26,962 nucleotides of DNA from an uncultured Flavobacteriales bacterium (GTDB lineage Bacteria; Bacteroidota; Bacteroidia; Flavobacteriales_D; Crocinitomicaceae): assembly GCA_905479845.1 (NCBI GenBank), contig CAJQOB010000056.1, positions 1-26,962 of the forward strand, given 5' to 3'. Positions 7,595 through 15,867 of the stretch are shown here, piece after piece. Numbering within the stretch: the stretch's first letter is position 1; each line of letters begins with the position of its first letter. The translations under genes were made by a program, and so were the position numbers. The notes below the pieces were generated by a model. That model was given only the letters and a program-made list of their open reading frames with translations, did no database searches and was not told where the DNA came from.

Positions 7595-7616
7595 GTTTGC
7601 CAAACACTAGGAAATG
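7595..7616. repeat. Right terminal inverted repeat of the IS
   Basis: Reverse complement begins CATTTCCTAGTGTTTGG; it pairs with 6887-6908 with one mismatch. Confidence 0.85.
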
Positions 7617-7718
7617 GTTCGTCCCCACAATCAGAACCACCACCAAACCCTACAAAACCACTTTAACTTCCTGTTGATAAGTTCCAAAAAGCTGCTTCGA
7701 GTCAATACCATATTCTGT

Positions 7719-7726
7719 TAAATTTG
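7719..7726 (+). promoter_or_regulatory. Candidate -7 box right before the Ppx start
   Basis: TAAATTTG matches TAnnTTTG exactly and ends only 5 nt before the GTG start at 7732. No convincing TTG lies at -33 (TTC near 7695 is the closest). If used, the transcript would be leaderless or nearly so. Confidence 0.4.
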
Positions 7727-7731
7727 TTTCC

Positions 7732-8619
7732 GTGCAATACGCAGCTATCGACATAGGAACAAATGCCGCTCGACTTCTAATCGGAGAAGTTTCGGAGGTT
7801 GAAGGTGCCTCATTTGTAAAGAAGCTTTCTTACACTCGTATTCCATTAAGGTTGGGTGAAAGTGTATTCGATTCAGGCATTATTCCTGAAAAAAAACAAG
7901 CGGATTTTCGTAAAAGCATGCAAGCCTTCAAATTGATTTCTGAATTGTTTGATGTTAAGGAATTACGTGCTTGCGCTACTTCTGCCATGCGTGAAGCGAA
8001 AAACGGGGAAGCCGTTCAAAAAATGATCTCGGAAGAAACGGGGGTGAACATCGAAATTATCCCAGGTTCCGAAGAAGCAAAATTGATTTTATCGACTTTT
8101 TTCTTGATGGGAATTGACAAGGCTATCCCATTTATCGTAATTGATGTTGGTGGAGGAAGTACCGAAGTCAGTGTTTTTGAAAATGGTATCCGAACAGCAT
8201 CTAAATCGTTCAAAATTGGAACTCTTCGTTTATTGAAAGGAAAAGTTTCAGAAGACATTTGGTCGCAAATTCACGATTGGGTTTCGAATCATGTTGATTT
8301 GAGTACAGTTCGTCACATCTACGCCACTGGAGGAAACATCAATAAGGTACATAAGCTTCTCGGCGCTGGCCCCATGCAACCAATCGAGTTGAAACAAATG
8401 CAAGAACTCCGCGATGAATTGAGTGGACTCACCGTATTTGAACGAATGACCCGCTACCAACTTCGACCAGATCGAGCGGATGTAATCGTTCCTGCTCTTG
8501 AAATCTACTTGTACATTATGCAAGAATTAAGCTGTGAAAGTGTGATTGTTCCGAAAATTGGACTTTCCGATGGAATGGTGTACAACATGCATTTGAAGCA
8601 TTCTGAAGGGGCCGAATAG
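7732..8619 (+). CDS. Ppx/GppA-family exopolyphosphatase (short form)
   Basis: A 295-residue member of the Ppx/GppA family, an ASKHA-fold phosphatase that removes terminal phosphate from polyphosphate or hydrolyses pppGpp. The N-terminal phosphate-1 motif AIDIGTNAARLLIGEV lies at residues 4-19, the phosphate-2 motif VIDVGGGSTEVSVF in the middle, and the adenosine-type motif YATGGNINK further on. The protein has only the two ASKHA lobes and lacks the C-terminal HD-like domain of the longer E. coli enzymes; short forms like this are usual in Bacteroidota. The GTG at 7732 must be the start or very close to it, because the essential phosphate-1 motif begins four codons later. I leave the symbol empty because Ppx and GppA activities cannot be told apart here. 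Confidence 0.9.
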   Translation: MQYAAIDIGTNAARLLIGEVSEVEGASFVKKLSYTRIPLRLGESVFDSGIIPEKKQADFRKSMQAFKLISELFDVKELRACATSAMREAKNGEAVQKMISEETGVNIEIIPGSEEAKLILSTFFLMGIDKAIPFIVIDVGGGSTEVSVFENGIRTASKSFKIGTLRLLKGKVSEDIWSQIHDWVSNHVDLSTVRHIYATGGNINKVHKLLGAGPMQPIELKQMQELRDELSGLTVFERMTRYQLRPDRADVIVPALEIYLYIMQELSCESVIVPKIGLSDGMVYNMHLKHSEGAE

Positions 8620-8700
8620 ACGAGCATACTCTTCATGAGGGTAATTTCTGAAGAAAAACGTATTCTTGTCGCCGCTTTATCTATGGAGCAATCAGTAGCG

Positions 8701-10755
8701 CTAACTAACTCTAACCCCAATAAGCAATACATCATCCAATTGTTCCAGATCACCAATCCAATTTGACAAAGTAAGCGCTAATTTCTCTCTTTGCTCCTGC
8801 AATGGAAGAGCGCTGATTTCAGCAAACAACGCTTTCAATCGTTTCGACATAAACTTCTTACCCTTTTCACCTCCAAACTGATCAGCATAACCATCCGAGC
8901 ACGTATAAATCATATCACCTATTTCCAGATCAACCCTTTGTGTTTGGAACTCATGACTTTCTTCCTTCGGATTGAATCCTATCGATTTACGGTCTCCCTT
9001 CAGTTCAATTAACTCCCCTTTTCTAACAATATAGGCTGAGTTTCGAGCACCTGAAAAATGAAGCTTCCTTTCTTTTCTATCAATGAGGCAAAGGGTCAAG
9101 TCCATTCCATCACGAAGTTGTTCACTTGCATATTGTGTGTTAAGGGCGGCATTCATTCCAATGCTCAATTCATCAAGCGCCTTCCCCGGATTAAGCAGAC
9201 CATTCGACGTTTTACCCGATTCCAACAAGTGATTCCCAATGATGCTCACCAAGGCTCCTGGAACACCATGCCCCGTGCAATCAGCAGTAACATAGCCGAT
9301 GGTATTCTCATCCAATTCATCCACCCAATAAAAATCTCCACTCACAACATCTTTCGGTTGGAACAGCACAAATGAACTCGGAAGCAAATCGTTGAACTTC
9401 TCTTCATTGGAAAGAACCGCACTTTGGATACGTTCTGCATACGTAACGCTCGCCATAAAATCTTCATTCTTCTCCTTCAACTGGATTCGCTGCAGTTCGA
9501 TTTCCCTAGTTCGTTCAGCGACCTGAATCTCTAACTTTACGTTTGCTTCCTCCAGTTGTACCAACAGTTCCTTCTGTGCTTTTTCACGCTCCTCTTGCAA
9601 TGTTTTGTAACGTCCCGCCATCAGAATAGCAAGGAAAATCATCTCCAAAAGTGTTCCAATCTTCAAGGCGTTTTTCGTGATAAATGGAAGGTTTAAAATA
9701 CCAAGGTTCCCAAGCACAAACACCAGTCCACCGAGCACCAAACAGGATAATCCAATCAAGAAAAGATTGCTCACTTCTCGCTTTCTTCTCTGAACGAAAC
9801 CAGAGACCATCATAAAAATCAATCCTACCAATGAGAATCCATTGATCAACCTAAAAGGTATTTCAAATGAAACTTGTGGGACAAGAGACAAGATCATCGT
9901 GACTGAAACAATCACAATAATCAGGGTTCTGAACTTTTTCAAAAATCCAGTTAACTCAAGATATCTAGAAGCGTATTCGACCCCTAAAATGACAACTGAA
10001 CCTGCAATAAAAATGACGCAATGCTGAGTGAAATAGCCTCCTGAAGTGAAAACATATTCGTGCATAAAACCATCTACAGAAAATTGTAGAAGAGCTGAAA
10101 AGGCTGCGTAAAGCACATAAATCAGAAAAAGCTTTTCCTTGAGCATTGTAAAAAATGCCAAGTAGATAATGATCACAAACAAGAAAATACCTAAGAAGAT
10201 TCCTATGAACATTTTTCGCTTAGAATCGAACTCCAAGAATTCATCAACCTGATAAAAAACCATCGGTAAGTTCAGGTTCTCTCCTTCAGCTTTTATTCGA
10301 AGAACATATTCCCGACTTTCACCTGAAGGCACAAATAAAGACAATGCACTCACGTGCGTCGGCAAGCATTTTGAATCAAACGGAATGGCGTCACCTGTAA
10401 GCACTGTTTCATCTGTCTCAACGCAAAACAAGTCAATGTGATTTGTAAATGGTCGAGCAGTTTCAAGGACTAAGGATTGATCTTTTTCACTCTCGTTTTT
10501 TATACTAAAGTGCAAGAAAAGTGACGATGAAGTGAAATCAAAAGTGGTAGAATTTTCACTCAGACTTTTTCCTTCAAAACTTGTTTTTTGCCGAATAAAT
10601 TCTTCTGGTGAGATGCTATTGTCTTGGGATTCATAAATCGTAAATTCATCCGTCGTAGCCTTACCAAAATTTGATTCATTCTTGTCAATCAGAAAAACAT
10701 CTTGACCCAAACAGGAAAACGCGAATAAGCATAGAATAGCAAGATAACCCTTCAT
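8701..10755 (-). CDS. 7TMR-DISM receptor with SpoIIE-type PP2C phosphatase output
   Basis: A 684-residue membrane signalling protein. A signal peptide (residues 1-17) is followed by an extracytoplasmic 7TMR-DISMED2-like sensor domain to about 175. Seven hydrophobic helices follow between about 183 and 381, then a coiled coil at about 382-432 and a SpoIIE/PP2C serine phosphatase domain at about 455-684. Phosphatase metal ligands are visible: SGDFYW (Asp474), ADCTGHG (Asp492), CSDG (Asp621) and LDDVLL (674-675). Such proteins usually sense an external or periplasmic ligand, often carbohydrate, and dephosphorylate an anti-sigma-factor antagonist or similar target. No such partner is encoded nearby, so the target is unknown. 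The gene follows the large barrel gene on the same strand after 54 nt and is convergent with the Ppx-family gene. Confidence 0.92.
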   Translation of the reverse strand: MKGYLAILCLFAFSCLGQDVFLIDKNESNFGKATTDEFTIYESQDNSISPEEFIRQKTSFEGKSLSENSTTFDFTSSSLFLHFSIKNESEKDQSLVLETARPFTNHIDLFCVETDETVLTGDAIPFDSKCLPTHVSALSLFVPSGESREYVLRIKAEGENLNLPMVFYQVDEFLEFDSKRKMFIGIFLGIFLFVIIIYLAFFTMLKEKLFLIYVLYAAFSALLQFSVDGFMHEYVFTSGGYFTQHCVIFIAGSVVILGVEYASRYLELTGFLKKFRTLIIVIVSVTMILSLVPQVSFEIPFRLINGFSLVGLIFMMVSGFVQRRKREVSNLFLIGLSCLVLGGLVFVLGNLGILNLPFITKNALKIGTLLEMIFLAILMAGRYKTLQEEREKAQKELLVQLEEANVKLEIQVAERTREIELQRIQLKEKNEDFMASVTYAERIQSAVLSNEEKFNDLLPSSFVLFQPKDVVSGDFYWVDELDENTIGYVTADCTGHGVPGALVSIIGNHLLESGKTSNGLLNPGKALDELSIGMNAALNTQYASEQLRDGMDLTLCLIDRKERKLHFSGARNSAYIVRKGELIELKGDRKSIGFNPKEESHEFQTQRVDLEIGDMIYTCSDGYADQFGGEKGKKFMSKRLKALFAEISALPLQEQREKLALTLSNWIGDLEQLDDVLLIGVRVS

Positions 10756-10809
10756 GAAAGATTTTTGAGTAAGAACAAGGTAGAAAAAAATCCCTAAACA
10801 AGAAGTTCA

Positions 10810-13800
10810 TTAAAAGAAAGCACGAACCTCCATTCCTCCAGAGTGAATAATGCGATTACCCTCTGACTTTCGCCCGTTGTATTGAATCGACAATTGCAGA
10901 TTTCTGGAAATTGAACGCTGATAACCAACATTCCACGTGTAGTTCACTCCAGGTTTCAATGCCTCCAACATTTCAAATCCAAGTGCAGAATTTGCATCTC
11001 CGTCGTATTCAATAATTACAGTTTTGATCCCACCTAGCAAGCTTCCTTTTTCCGCTTGATTGTATTTGAATGTGCTTCCAAACTCTAGAACTTTTGACAC
11101 TTCTCCTCCGAGAGATAGCGCATTCGTTTTTTGGGATGTCCGACCATCCAATGTAACTCGAAATGTTGTTGAAGGTTGATAGATAATGCTTGGCTCGATT
11201 GCGCAGAAAGACAAGGTGTAGTCACGACCTGTCGTGTAATCCGCGGCAGACGCTTTATCACCGAGCGATCCTTTTGCTTCTAAGGCAAACTGCTTTTTAA
11301 TGATCCAACGAATCGAGAGCTCATGCGATTTCAATAGACGCGAATCGAAACCACTGGCGAGTAGAACTTTGCTCTGGAGATCTTGATAAACATATTGTGC
11401 TCCAAAAATACTAGATGTTCGATTGAAGTAAAGGGTATTTCTCAAGTTTGATGTTGTTGAGATCAACGAGGTATCTGAAATATTCGAGAAGAATGGGTTG
11501 AAGGCTGCGTTTCCATTGAAAATGTTTGTTTTCCGTTTGATTCGAACACGGGTCTGATTGGAAAAACGCGAAACTACTTTCAAAAAACCTTTCTTAGATG
11601 CCCATAATCGCTCTGGTCGAATGTACAGGGATTGATTCAACTCGTTCGAATAGGTTTTTACATACTCGTTACTCGGAGTAAACACGCGGATATAACTTGC
11701 CTGATCAGCAAACTGTGCAATTTCAAACTCATTTAAATCTTTGATCCCATCCGAATTGTAGTCAATCCAAGTGTAAACACCCTGTCCATCATTCACTTTG
11801 ATATACAGGAACTCACGTTTCAACTCCAGCCCAGATCCTATCTCGTAGAAGGTGTTCAGATTGATTGCTCCTTTCAGCGCTTTGAGTTGATAATCAATTC
11901 TGCCTAGCAGTGTGTTTTCTGGAGTCGAATTGATCAAATCAGTGTTGGTAACAACTAGTTCTCGATAGCTCGTCACAATGTTCAAAGTTTGATTTTTCCA
12001 TTGTGTAAAATTGACTTCGGCCCCAATTGATTTTGCCTTCGCCGCTCGCTGAAGCGATGTACTGTCTGATCTGTCATCTGTACGCTCTCGATAGAATATT
12101 CTGTACTCATTTTTGATCGAGTCACTGTTCGCCAAGTACACTTGGTAGTCGAAAAACTGGTAACTTGAGGGTTGCAAAATATCCGTTGTGAAGCGGTTCA
12201 ACTCATGATCATCTTTGTAACCAACTTTGAACCATCCGATGGATTGCGAAATGTCTGCTCGGTGTCGAACGAATTCATTTAACTGGGTTGTTCTACTGGA
12301 TAAATAACTCCCATCCCATGTCGCAGCGAAGCCTTTTTGCCTCCATTTACCATTGGTAAAACCACGAAATCCTTGGTAATCTCCTCCAATCAAAAATTGT
12401 TGTCCTTGAACGTTGATGTTTCCATAATTCCTATTCATGAAATTTGCACCAACTTTCGACTCCAACTGGTTTCCTTCGAATCCTTTGTTTCTTGTGTTCC
12501 AATCACGATCAAATTCAACCGTTCGATATTGCTGAATTGGACTGAAATTTTTGTCTCGTGCTTCAACTTCAAGCGTTGTTCTTAAAGTCCAGTTGGGTAA
12601 ACTATCTCGGGACAAAGGAATGTCGCCCGTCAATTTTGTCATTGCACCAAAACTATCATCGTCTTTACTGTCAAAGCGCGAAAATGTATTCTGATCAATC
12701 TTCGAATACGCCAATTCTGTTTCCAACTTCAATCGGTCCGTCAGTTTTATAGCAATTCCTGAAGTTACCATTTGACGTTTTTTTGGCGTGATTATCGTTC
12801 TTGATGGTGCATAATCTCCTTGAGAAACCCCGCCAATTGGTGCTACCCATTCGAACACTTTTCCGAGGGCGTTGTAATTGCTAAAGATGTAATCTCCTTG
12901 ACCGAATCCTACTTGTTCAAAGGTTGCACGGTAATGCGCCGAATCGGGATCAACAGAATAGACCAAAACCGAGTCGAAACCAGAAACGGAAACCAATTTA
13001 TACAAGTTCTGGTTTTCAAAAAAGCCAACGGAATCAATACTGGAAGCTCGCGCCAAACCTAAGGTGTCACCGATCGCTGCGAGCTTTTGCTTCTGAGAAA
13101 TACTGAGTTCTTGTTGTAAGGTTTGATTTCTCGCATCTTGCTCCGAATAGCCATTGATCCAAAATTCGAAACGATCCGTTTTGTACGATGTCGAAGATTG
13201 AACGAGACTTCGTGCGTAGTTCTGGTCTGAGTATTGAAATTCGATTACGATCCGTGTGTCCTTGGTAATTTGATTCCTTGTCGTGAAAGTTACCTCAGCC
13301 GTATTGTAATCAATTACGTAGTCAAAGGACTGCCCGCGTTCGAGTTGTTTACCGTCAATAAAAACCTTTTCTGTACCAGCAAGAACAATGATAAAGGGTT
13401 CATTTTGCGCACCCCGCAATCGGTATGGCCCTTGATTCCCCTCCACTCCTTGAATGATTTGTCGCTGGAACTTACCTCTTGATAAGGCACCACTCGCTTG
13501 TGTTTTCCAAACTTTTCCTTTCTCTGGTGACCATTGATAATTGATGGTTAGCCCTTGAGCTCGTTTCTTATATGTAAGGAAATAACCTTTAGGTTTGTAT
13601 AGCCAAAAATCTCCTGCGATTAGTTTCAATTGATCGTTGTAAACCTGAATAAAGACCTGATCGAATTCGCGCAGTTTATTCGTGTTACCATCTGCCTGAA
13701 TTGGTAAATTATCATCTGAAACGGAAGCAAGTAATTTCAGATTCGGCGCAATCTGACCTGAAAGCTCTAGGTTCAAGGTTGAGTTCACTCCTAAATCTTG

Positions 13801-14247
13801 ATTGTTTCCGAAGGAAATTCCACGTGAGATACTTCCTTGCTTATTCAAGCCTGCGCCTCCGAAGATATCGGCATTGGTTTCCTGAGATGTAATCATGAAG
13901 CGCTCCCGCGTTCCTTTATTCTCGTCGTAAATTAAACTTTTATCGCGTGCAACGATAGGTGAACTTAGATCGAATGGGAGAACACGAAAAGTGATCTGTA
14001 ACGAATCATCGCATTTATCTAAAAAGATAATCTGTGACTTAGCATAGTCCAATTGGTAACTGTCATCAGAGAATGCTTTACCACCGCACTTAATGTCAAA
14101 GGAATTCGGGTAAATCGAAAGGGAGTCAAGTTGAATAGTATCTGCGTGCGCAACAGTCATGGTACGAAGTCCAGAATGCTGTGCCTTAACTGCGAATGGG
14201 AGCAAAAAAGCACAAAGTAGTATTGCGTTTCTCAGAAAAATCAACAT
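10810..14247 (-). CDS. Large predicted outer-membrane beta-barrel protein, unknown function
   Basis: An 1145-residue exported protein. It has a signal peptide (RNAILLCAFLLPFAVKAQ) and long runs of alternating polar/aromatic strand pattern, and it ends in ...EVRAFF with a terminal Phe, as barrel proteins inserted by BAM do. Residues about 138-345 hold a repeated-fold segment (GSISRGISFGNNQD, LPIQADGNTNKLREFDQV, VFIDGKQLERG at 295-305). This recalls parts of the T9SS translocon SprA and other large Bacteroidota surface barrels, but only loosely. An EF-hand-like loop with the pattern D-Y-N-S-D-G-I-K-D-L-N-E sits at 829-840. I do not assign a function. It precedes the 7TMR/SpoIIE gene (54-nt gap) and may be co-transcribed with it. 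A perfect octamer repeat lies 44-129 nt upstream of its ATG. Confidence 0.82.
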   Translation of the reverse strand: MLIFLRNAILLCAFLLPFAVKAQHSGLRTMTVAHADTIQLDSLSIYPNSFDIKCGGKAFSDDSYQLDYAKSQIIFLDKCDDSLQITFRVLPFDLSSPIVARDKSLIYDENKGTRERFMITSQETNADIFGGAGLNKQGSISRGISFGNNQDLGVNSTLNLELSGQIAPNLKLLASVSDDNLPIQADGNTNKLREFDQVFIQVYNDQLKLIAGDFWLYKPKGYFLTYKKRAQGLTINYQWSPEKGKVWKTQASGALSRGKFQRQIIQGVEGNQGPYRLRGAQNEPFIIVLAGTEKVFIDGKQLERGQSFDYVIDYNTAEVTFTTRNQITKDTRIVIEFQYSDQNYARSLVQSSTSYKTDRFEFWINGYSEQDARNQTLQQELSISQKQKLAAIGDTLGLARASSIDSVGFFENQNLYKLVSVSGFDSVLVYSVDPDSAHYRATFEQVGFGQGDYIFSNYNALGKVFEWVAPIGGVSQGDYAPSRTIITPKKRQMVTSGIAIKLTDRLKLETELAYSKIDQNTFSRFDSKDDDSFGAMTKLTGDIPLSRDSLPNWTLRTTLEVEARDKNFSPIQQYRTVEFDRDWNTRNKGFEGNQLESKVGANFMNRNYGNINVQGQQFLIGGDYQGFRGFTNGKWRQKGFAATWDGSYLSSRTTQLNEFVRHRADISQSIGWFKVGYKDDHELNRFTTDILQPSSYQFFDYQVYLANSDSIKNEYRIFYRERTDDRSDSTSLQRAAKAKSIGAEVNFTQWKNQTLNIVTSYRELVVTNTDLINSTPENTLLGRIDYQLKALKGAINLNTFYEIGSGLELKREFLYIKVNDGQGVYTWIDYNSDGIKDLNEFEIAQFADQASYIRVFTPSNEYVKTYSNELNQSLYIRPERLWASKKGFLKVVSRFSNQTRVRIKRKTNIFNGNAAFNPFFSNISDTSLISTTSNLRNTLYFNRTSSIFGAQYVYQDLQSKVLLASGFDSRLLKSHELSIRWIIKKQFALEAKGSLGDKASAADYTTGRDYTLSFCAIEPSIIYQPSTTFRVTLDGRTSQKTNALSLGGEVSKVLEFGSTFKYNQAEKGSLLGGIKTVIIEYDGDANSALGFEMLEALKPGVNYTWNVGYQRSISRNLQLSIQYNGRKSEGNRIIHSGGMEVRAFF

Positions 14248-14290
14248 TGTTACGAATGTACAACGTTCGAGGGAGAAAAAAAGTATTTTG

Positions 14291-14376
14291 TTGGATAGTT
14301 GGATAGTTGGATAGTTGGATAGTTGGATAGTTGGATAGTTGGATAGTTGGATAGTTGGATAGTTGGATAGTTGGAT
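14291..14376. repeat. Perfect 8-bp tandem repeat, 10.75 copies (TTGGATAG)
   Basis: TTGGATAG is repeated ten times without error from 14291 to 14370, followed by a partial TTGGAT. On the minus strand the unit reads CTATCCAA. The array lies outside any gene, between the Wzy-type gene (stop 14428) and the ATG of the barrel gene at 14247, in the position of that gene's promoter or upstream activation region. The perfect copies suggest ongoing slippage. Confidence 0.97.
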
Positions 14377-14427
14377 GATCTCAAAATACTATAAGCAATC
14401 CAAAAACGCAGCGCTCTAACAATCGAA

Positions 14428-15867
14428 TCAATTCAGTTGCTCTCGTTTCTTTAAGGAGATCTCCAACGCAATAAACGCAGCACAGAAGGCCCAAATTGGA
14501 ATAGCCGCTTTATCTGTGTCCAGGTAATTATTGAATGTCCCATGAACGAAATAAGTCACAAGAGCCATATTCATGGACAAAATCAGGGTGCGCATCTCTT
14601 TGTCGTCGGTAGGCCATTTTATGTAGAGCGTGATTCCTTTGTAGAAAATAGCAATCACGATAAAAATCATAGAAAGCATTCCGATCAACCCTGATTCAGA
14701 AAGTGGACCCAAGAACTCGCTATGCGCGTTACCACCGTCTCCAAAATTCGTCGAAATGATAGTCAGGTTATCGGGATCTTGAAAACGTGCATATTCGAAA
14801 GCGTATGTTCCCGGACCAAACCCAAAAACTGGTCGTTCTTTAAACATTTCGATTGCACAAGACCACCTATTCAGTCGCTCCAGGTTCGATGCATCCGTAG
14901 TAATATTCGCAGCACTCTGAATACGCTCACTAAATCCTTCCTTGGTGGTATGTTCAATTTTGTTTCGCTCAAGCTCCATTTGAATAGCGTCTTTCGACAG
15001 GAATAAGAATATTCCTAAAATGGCTACTCCACTAACAATCCAAGAAAACTTAATCTTCAATTTGATAGCTGCTAAAACACACAAGGAGGCAACAACACTC
15101 AATTGCGCCGCTCTTGTATAGGAGAAATACAATCCTAAAACAATGATAATCGCCAAACCAATGATGGTAACTTGCATCAAAGGATTGTGCTTTTTCATGA
15201 AGTACAATCCGAAAATTAGTGGAGTTACAAATGCCACTGCTGCTCCATATATTGTGTGATCCTTGAAAAACGGCCACATTACCCAGTGTCCTTCTTTCTC
15301 TCCGAAATTATAACTAGCGTGTACAATTAAGGTGTATGTAATGGCAACTACCATCCCAATGGTTAAAAGCCAAATGAATGTTTTTACATGCTTGGTCTGC
15401 TTAAATACGTTCGGTCCATAGAACAAAATTGGTACAACAAACCACAGTTTTGTCAGGAAAAACTTAAACGAAGCCATTGGATGTTGGCTTGTAACTGAAG
15501 TGATAAATATCCAAAAAAGGTAGAACGATACTGCCCAAACAATCGGGTGTCGCCAAATTTCTTTTTCGAATGCTCGATCCTGAATATGCCTCAACAACAT
15601 TAAAATCAACAAGCCGAAAAGAATAGGCTCCGTAGGAATAAACAGTCCGAAACTATCTGTGTATTCCTCAATATTTACCGATAGTGGCGTTAAAAGTGCA
15701 AGAGCTAAATATGTCCATTGGGTATATGCGATTGCACAGTACATTGCAAGTAATCCAACTGGAGCAAGTGCAAGGTAGGCTTGATCAATCCACACCAAAT
15801 AACACGACACAAGAATGTAAGCCAGGCTTGCTAGTACAATAAGAGTATGTGATCGAAGGGTCTGCAA
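14428..15867 (-). CDS. O-antigen polymerase/ligase-like membrane protein (Wzy_C superfamily)
   Basis: A 479-residue polytopic membrane protein with about ten to twelve hydrophobic helices. The large periplasmic loop has the superfamily pattern RLNRWSCAIEMFKERPVFGF, then GPGTYAFEYARFQ, and later NAHSEFLGPLSESGLIG. These loop motifs are shared by Wzy polymerases and WaaL ligases, which move lipid-linked glycan onto a chain or an acceptor at the periplasmic face; I cannot tell which activity this protein has. The start is a TTG directly after the TAA of the preceding wzz-like gene. The frame cannot extend upstream because that TAA is in the same frame, and no ATG occurs until well inside the first helices. 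Expression is likely coupled to the wzz-like gene. Confidence 0.88.
   Translation of the reverse strand: MQTLRSHTLIVLASLAYILVSCYLVWIDQAYLALAPVGLLAMYCAIAYTQWTYLALALLTPLSVNIEEYTDSFGLFIPTEPILFGLLILMLLRHIQDRAFEKEIWRHPIVWAVSFYLFWIFITSVTSQHPMASFKFFLTKLWFVVPILFYGPNVFKQTKHVKTFIWLLTIGMVVAITYTLIVHASYNFGEKEGHWVMWPFFKDHTIYGAAVAFVTPLIFGLYFMKKHNPLMQVTIIGLAIIIVLGLYFSYTRAAQLSVVASLCVLAAIKLKIKFSWIVSGVAILGIFLFLSKDAIQMELERNKIEHTTKEGFSERIQSAANITTDASNLERLNRWSCAIEMFKERPVFGFGPGTYAFEYARFQDPDNLTIISTNFGDGGNAHSEFLGPLSESGLIGMLSMIFIVIAIFYKGITLYIKWPTDDKEMRTLILSMNMALVTYFVHGTFNNYLDTDKAAIPIWAFCAAFIALEISLKKREQLN

Larger units (their letters stand above)
6887..7616 (-). mobile_element. IS1595/ISXO2-like insertion sequence, 730 bp, internally deleted
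   Basis: The element is bounded by imperfect terminal inverted repeats of 22 bp, at 6887-6908 and 7595-7616, which differ at one base (6898). It contains one minus-strand transposase frame whose stop codon abuts the left inverted repeat. The inserted unit lies between der and the Ppx-family gene. I could not find a matching target duplication: the 8 nt outside the left end (TCTTTAGT) and outside the right end (GTTCGTCC) differ. This suggests an old copy or one rearranged since insertion. IS1595-family members with this kind of N-terminal zinc-finger transposase are usually near 1 kb, so this copy appears shortened inside. Confidence 0.85.

Noticed and set aside
6879..7624. Search for an 8-bp target duplication around the IS
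   Set aside because: Flanks TCTTTAGT and GTTCGTCC do not match, so I do not claim a duplication.
8636..8767. 43-codon plus-strand frame starting MRVISEEKR after the Ppx-family gene
   Set aside because: Its second half lies antisense to the conserved C-terminus of the SpoIIE domain, and no ribosome site or homology is apparent.
9058..9375. 105-codon plus-strand frame antisense to the SpoIIE domain
   Set aside because: The minus strand encodes catalytic motifs here; the antisense frame shows no domain or signal.
14291..14376. Octamer array considered as CRISPR, origin iterons or an attachment site
   Set aside because: There are no spacers, so it is not CRISPR; no replication gene or AT-rich melting region is nearby; no integrase is present. 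It is a simple tandem repeat.
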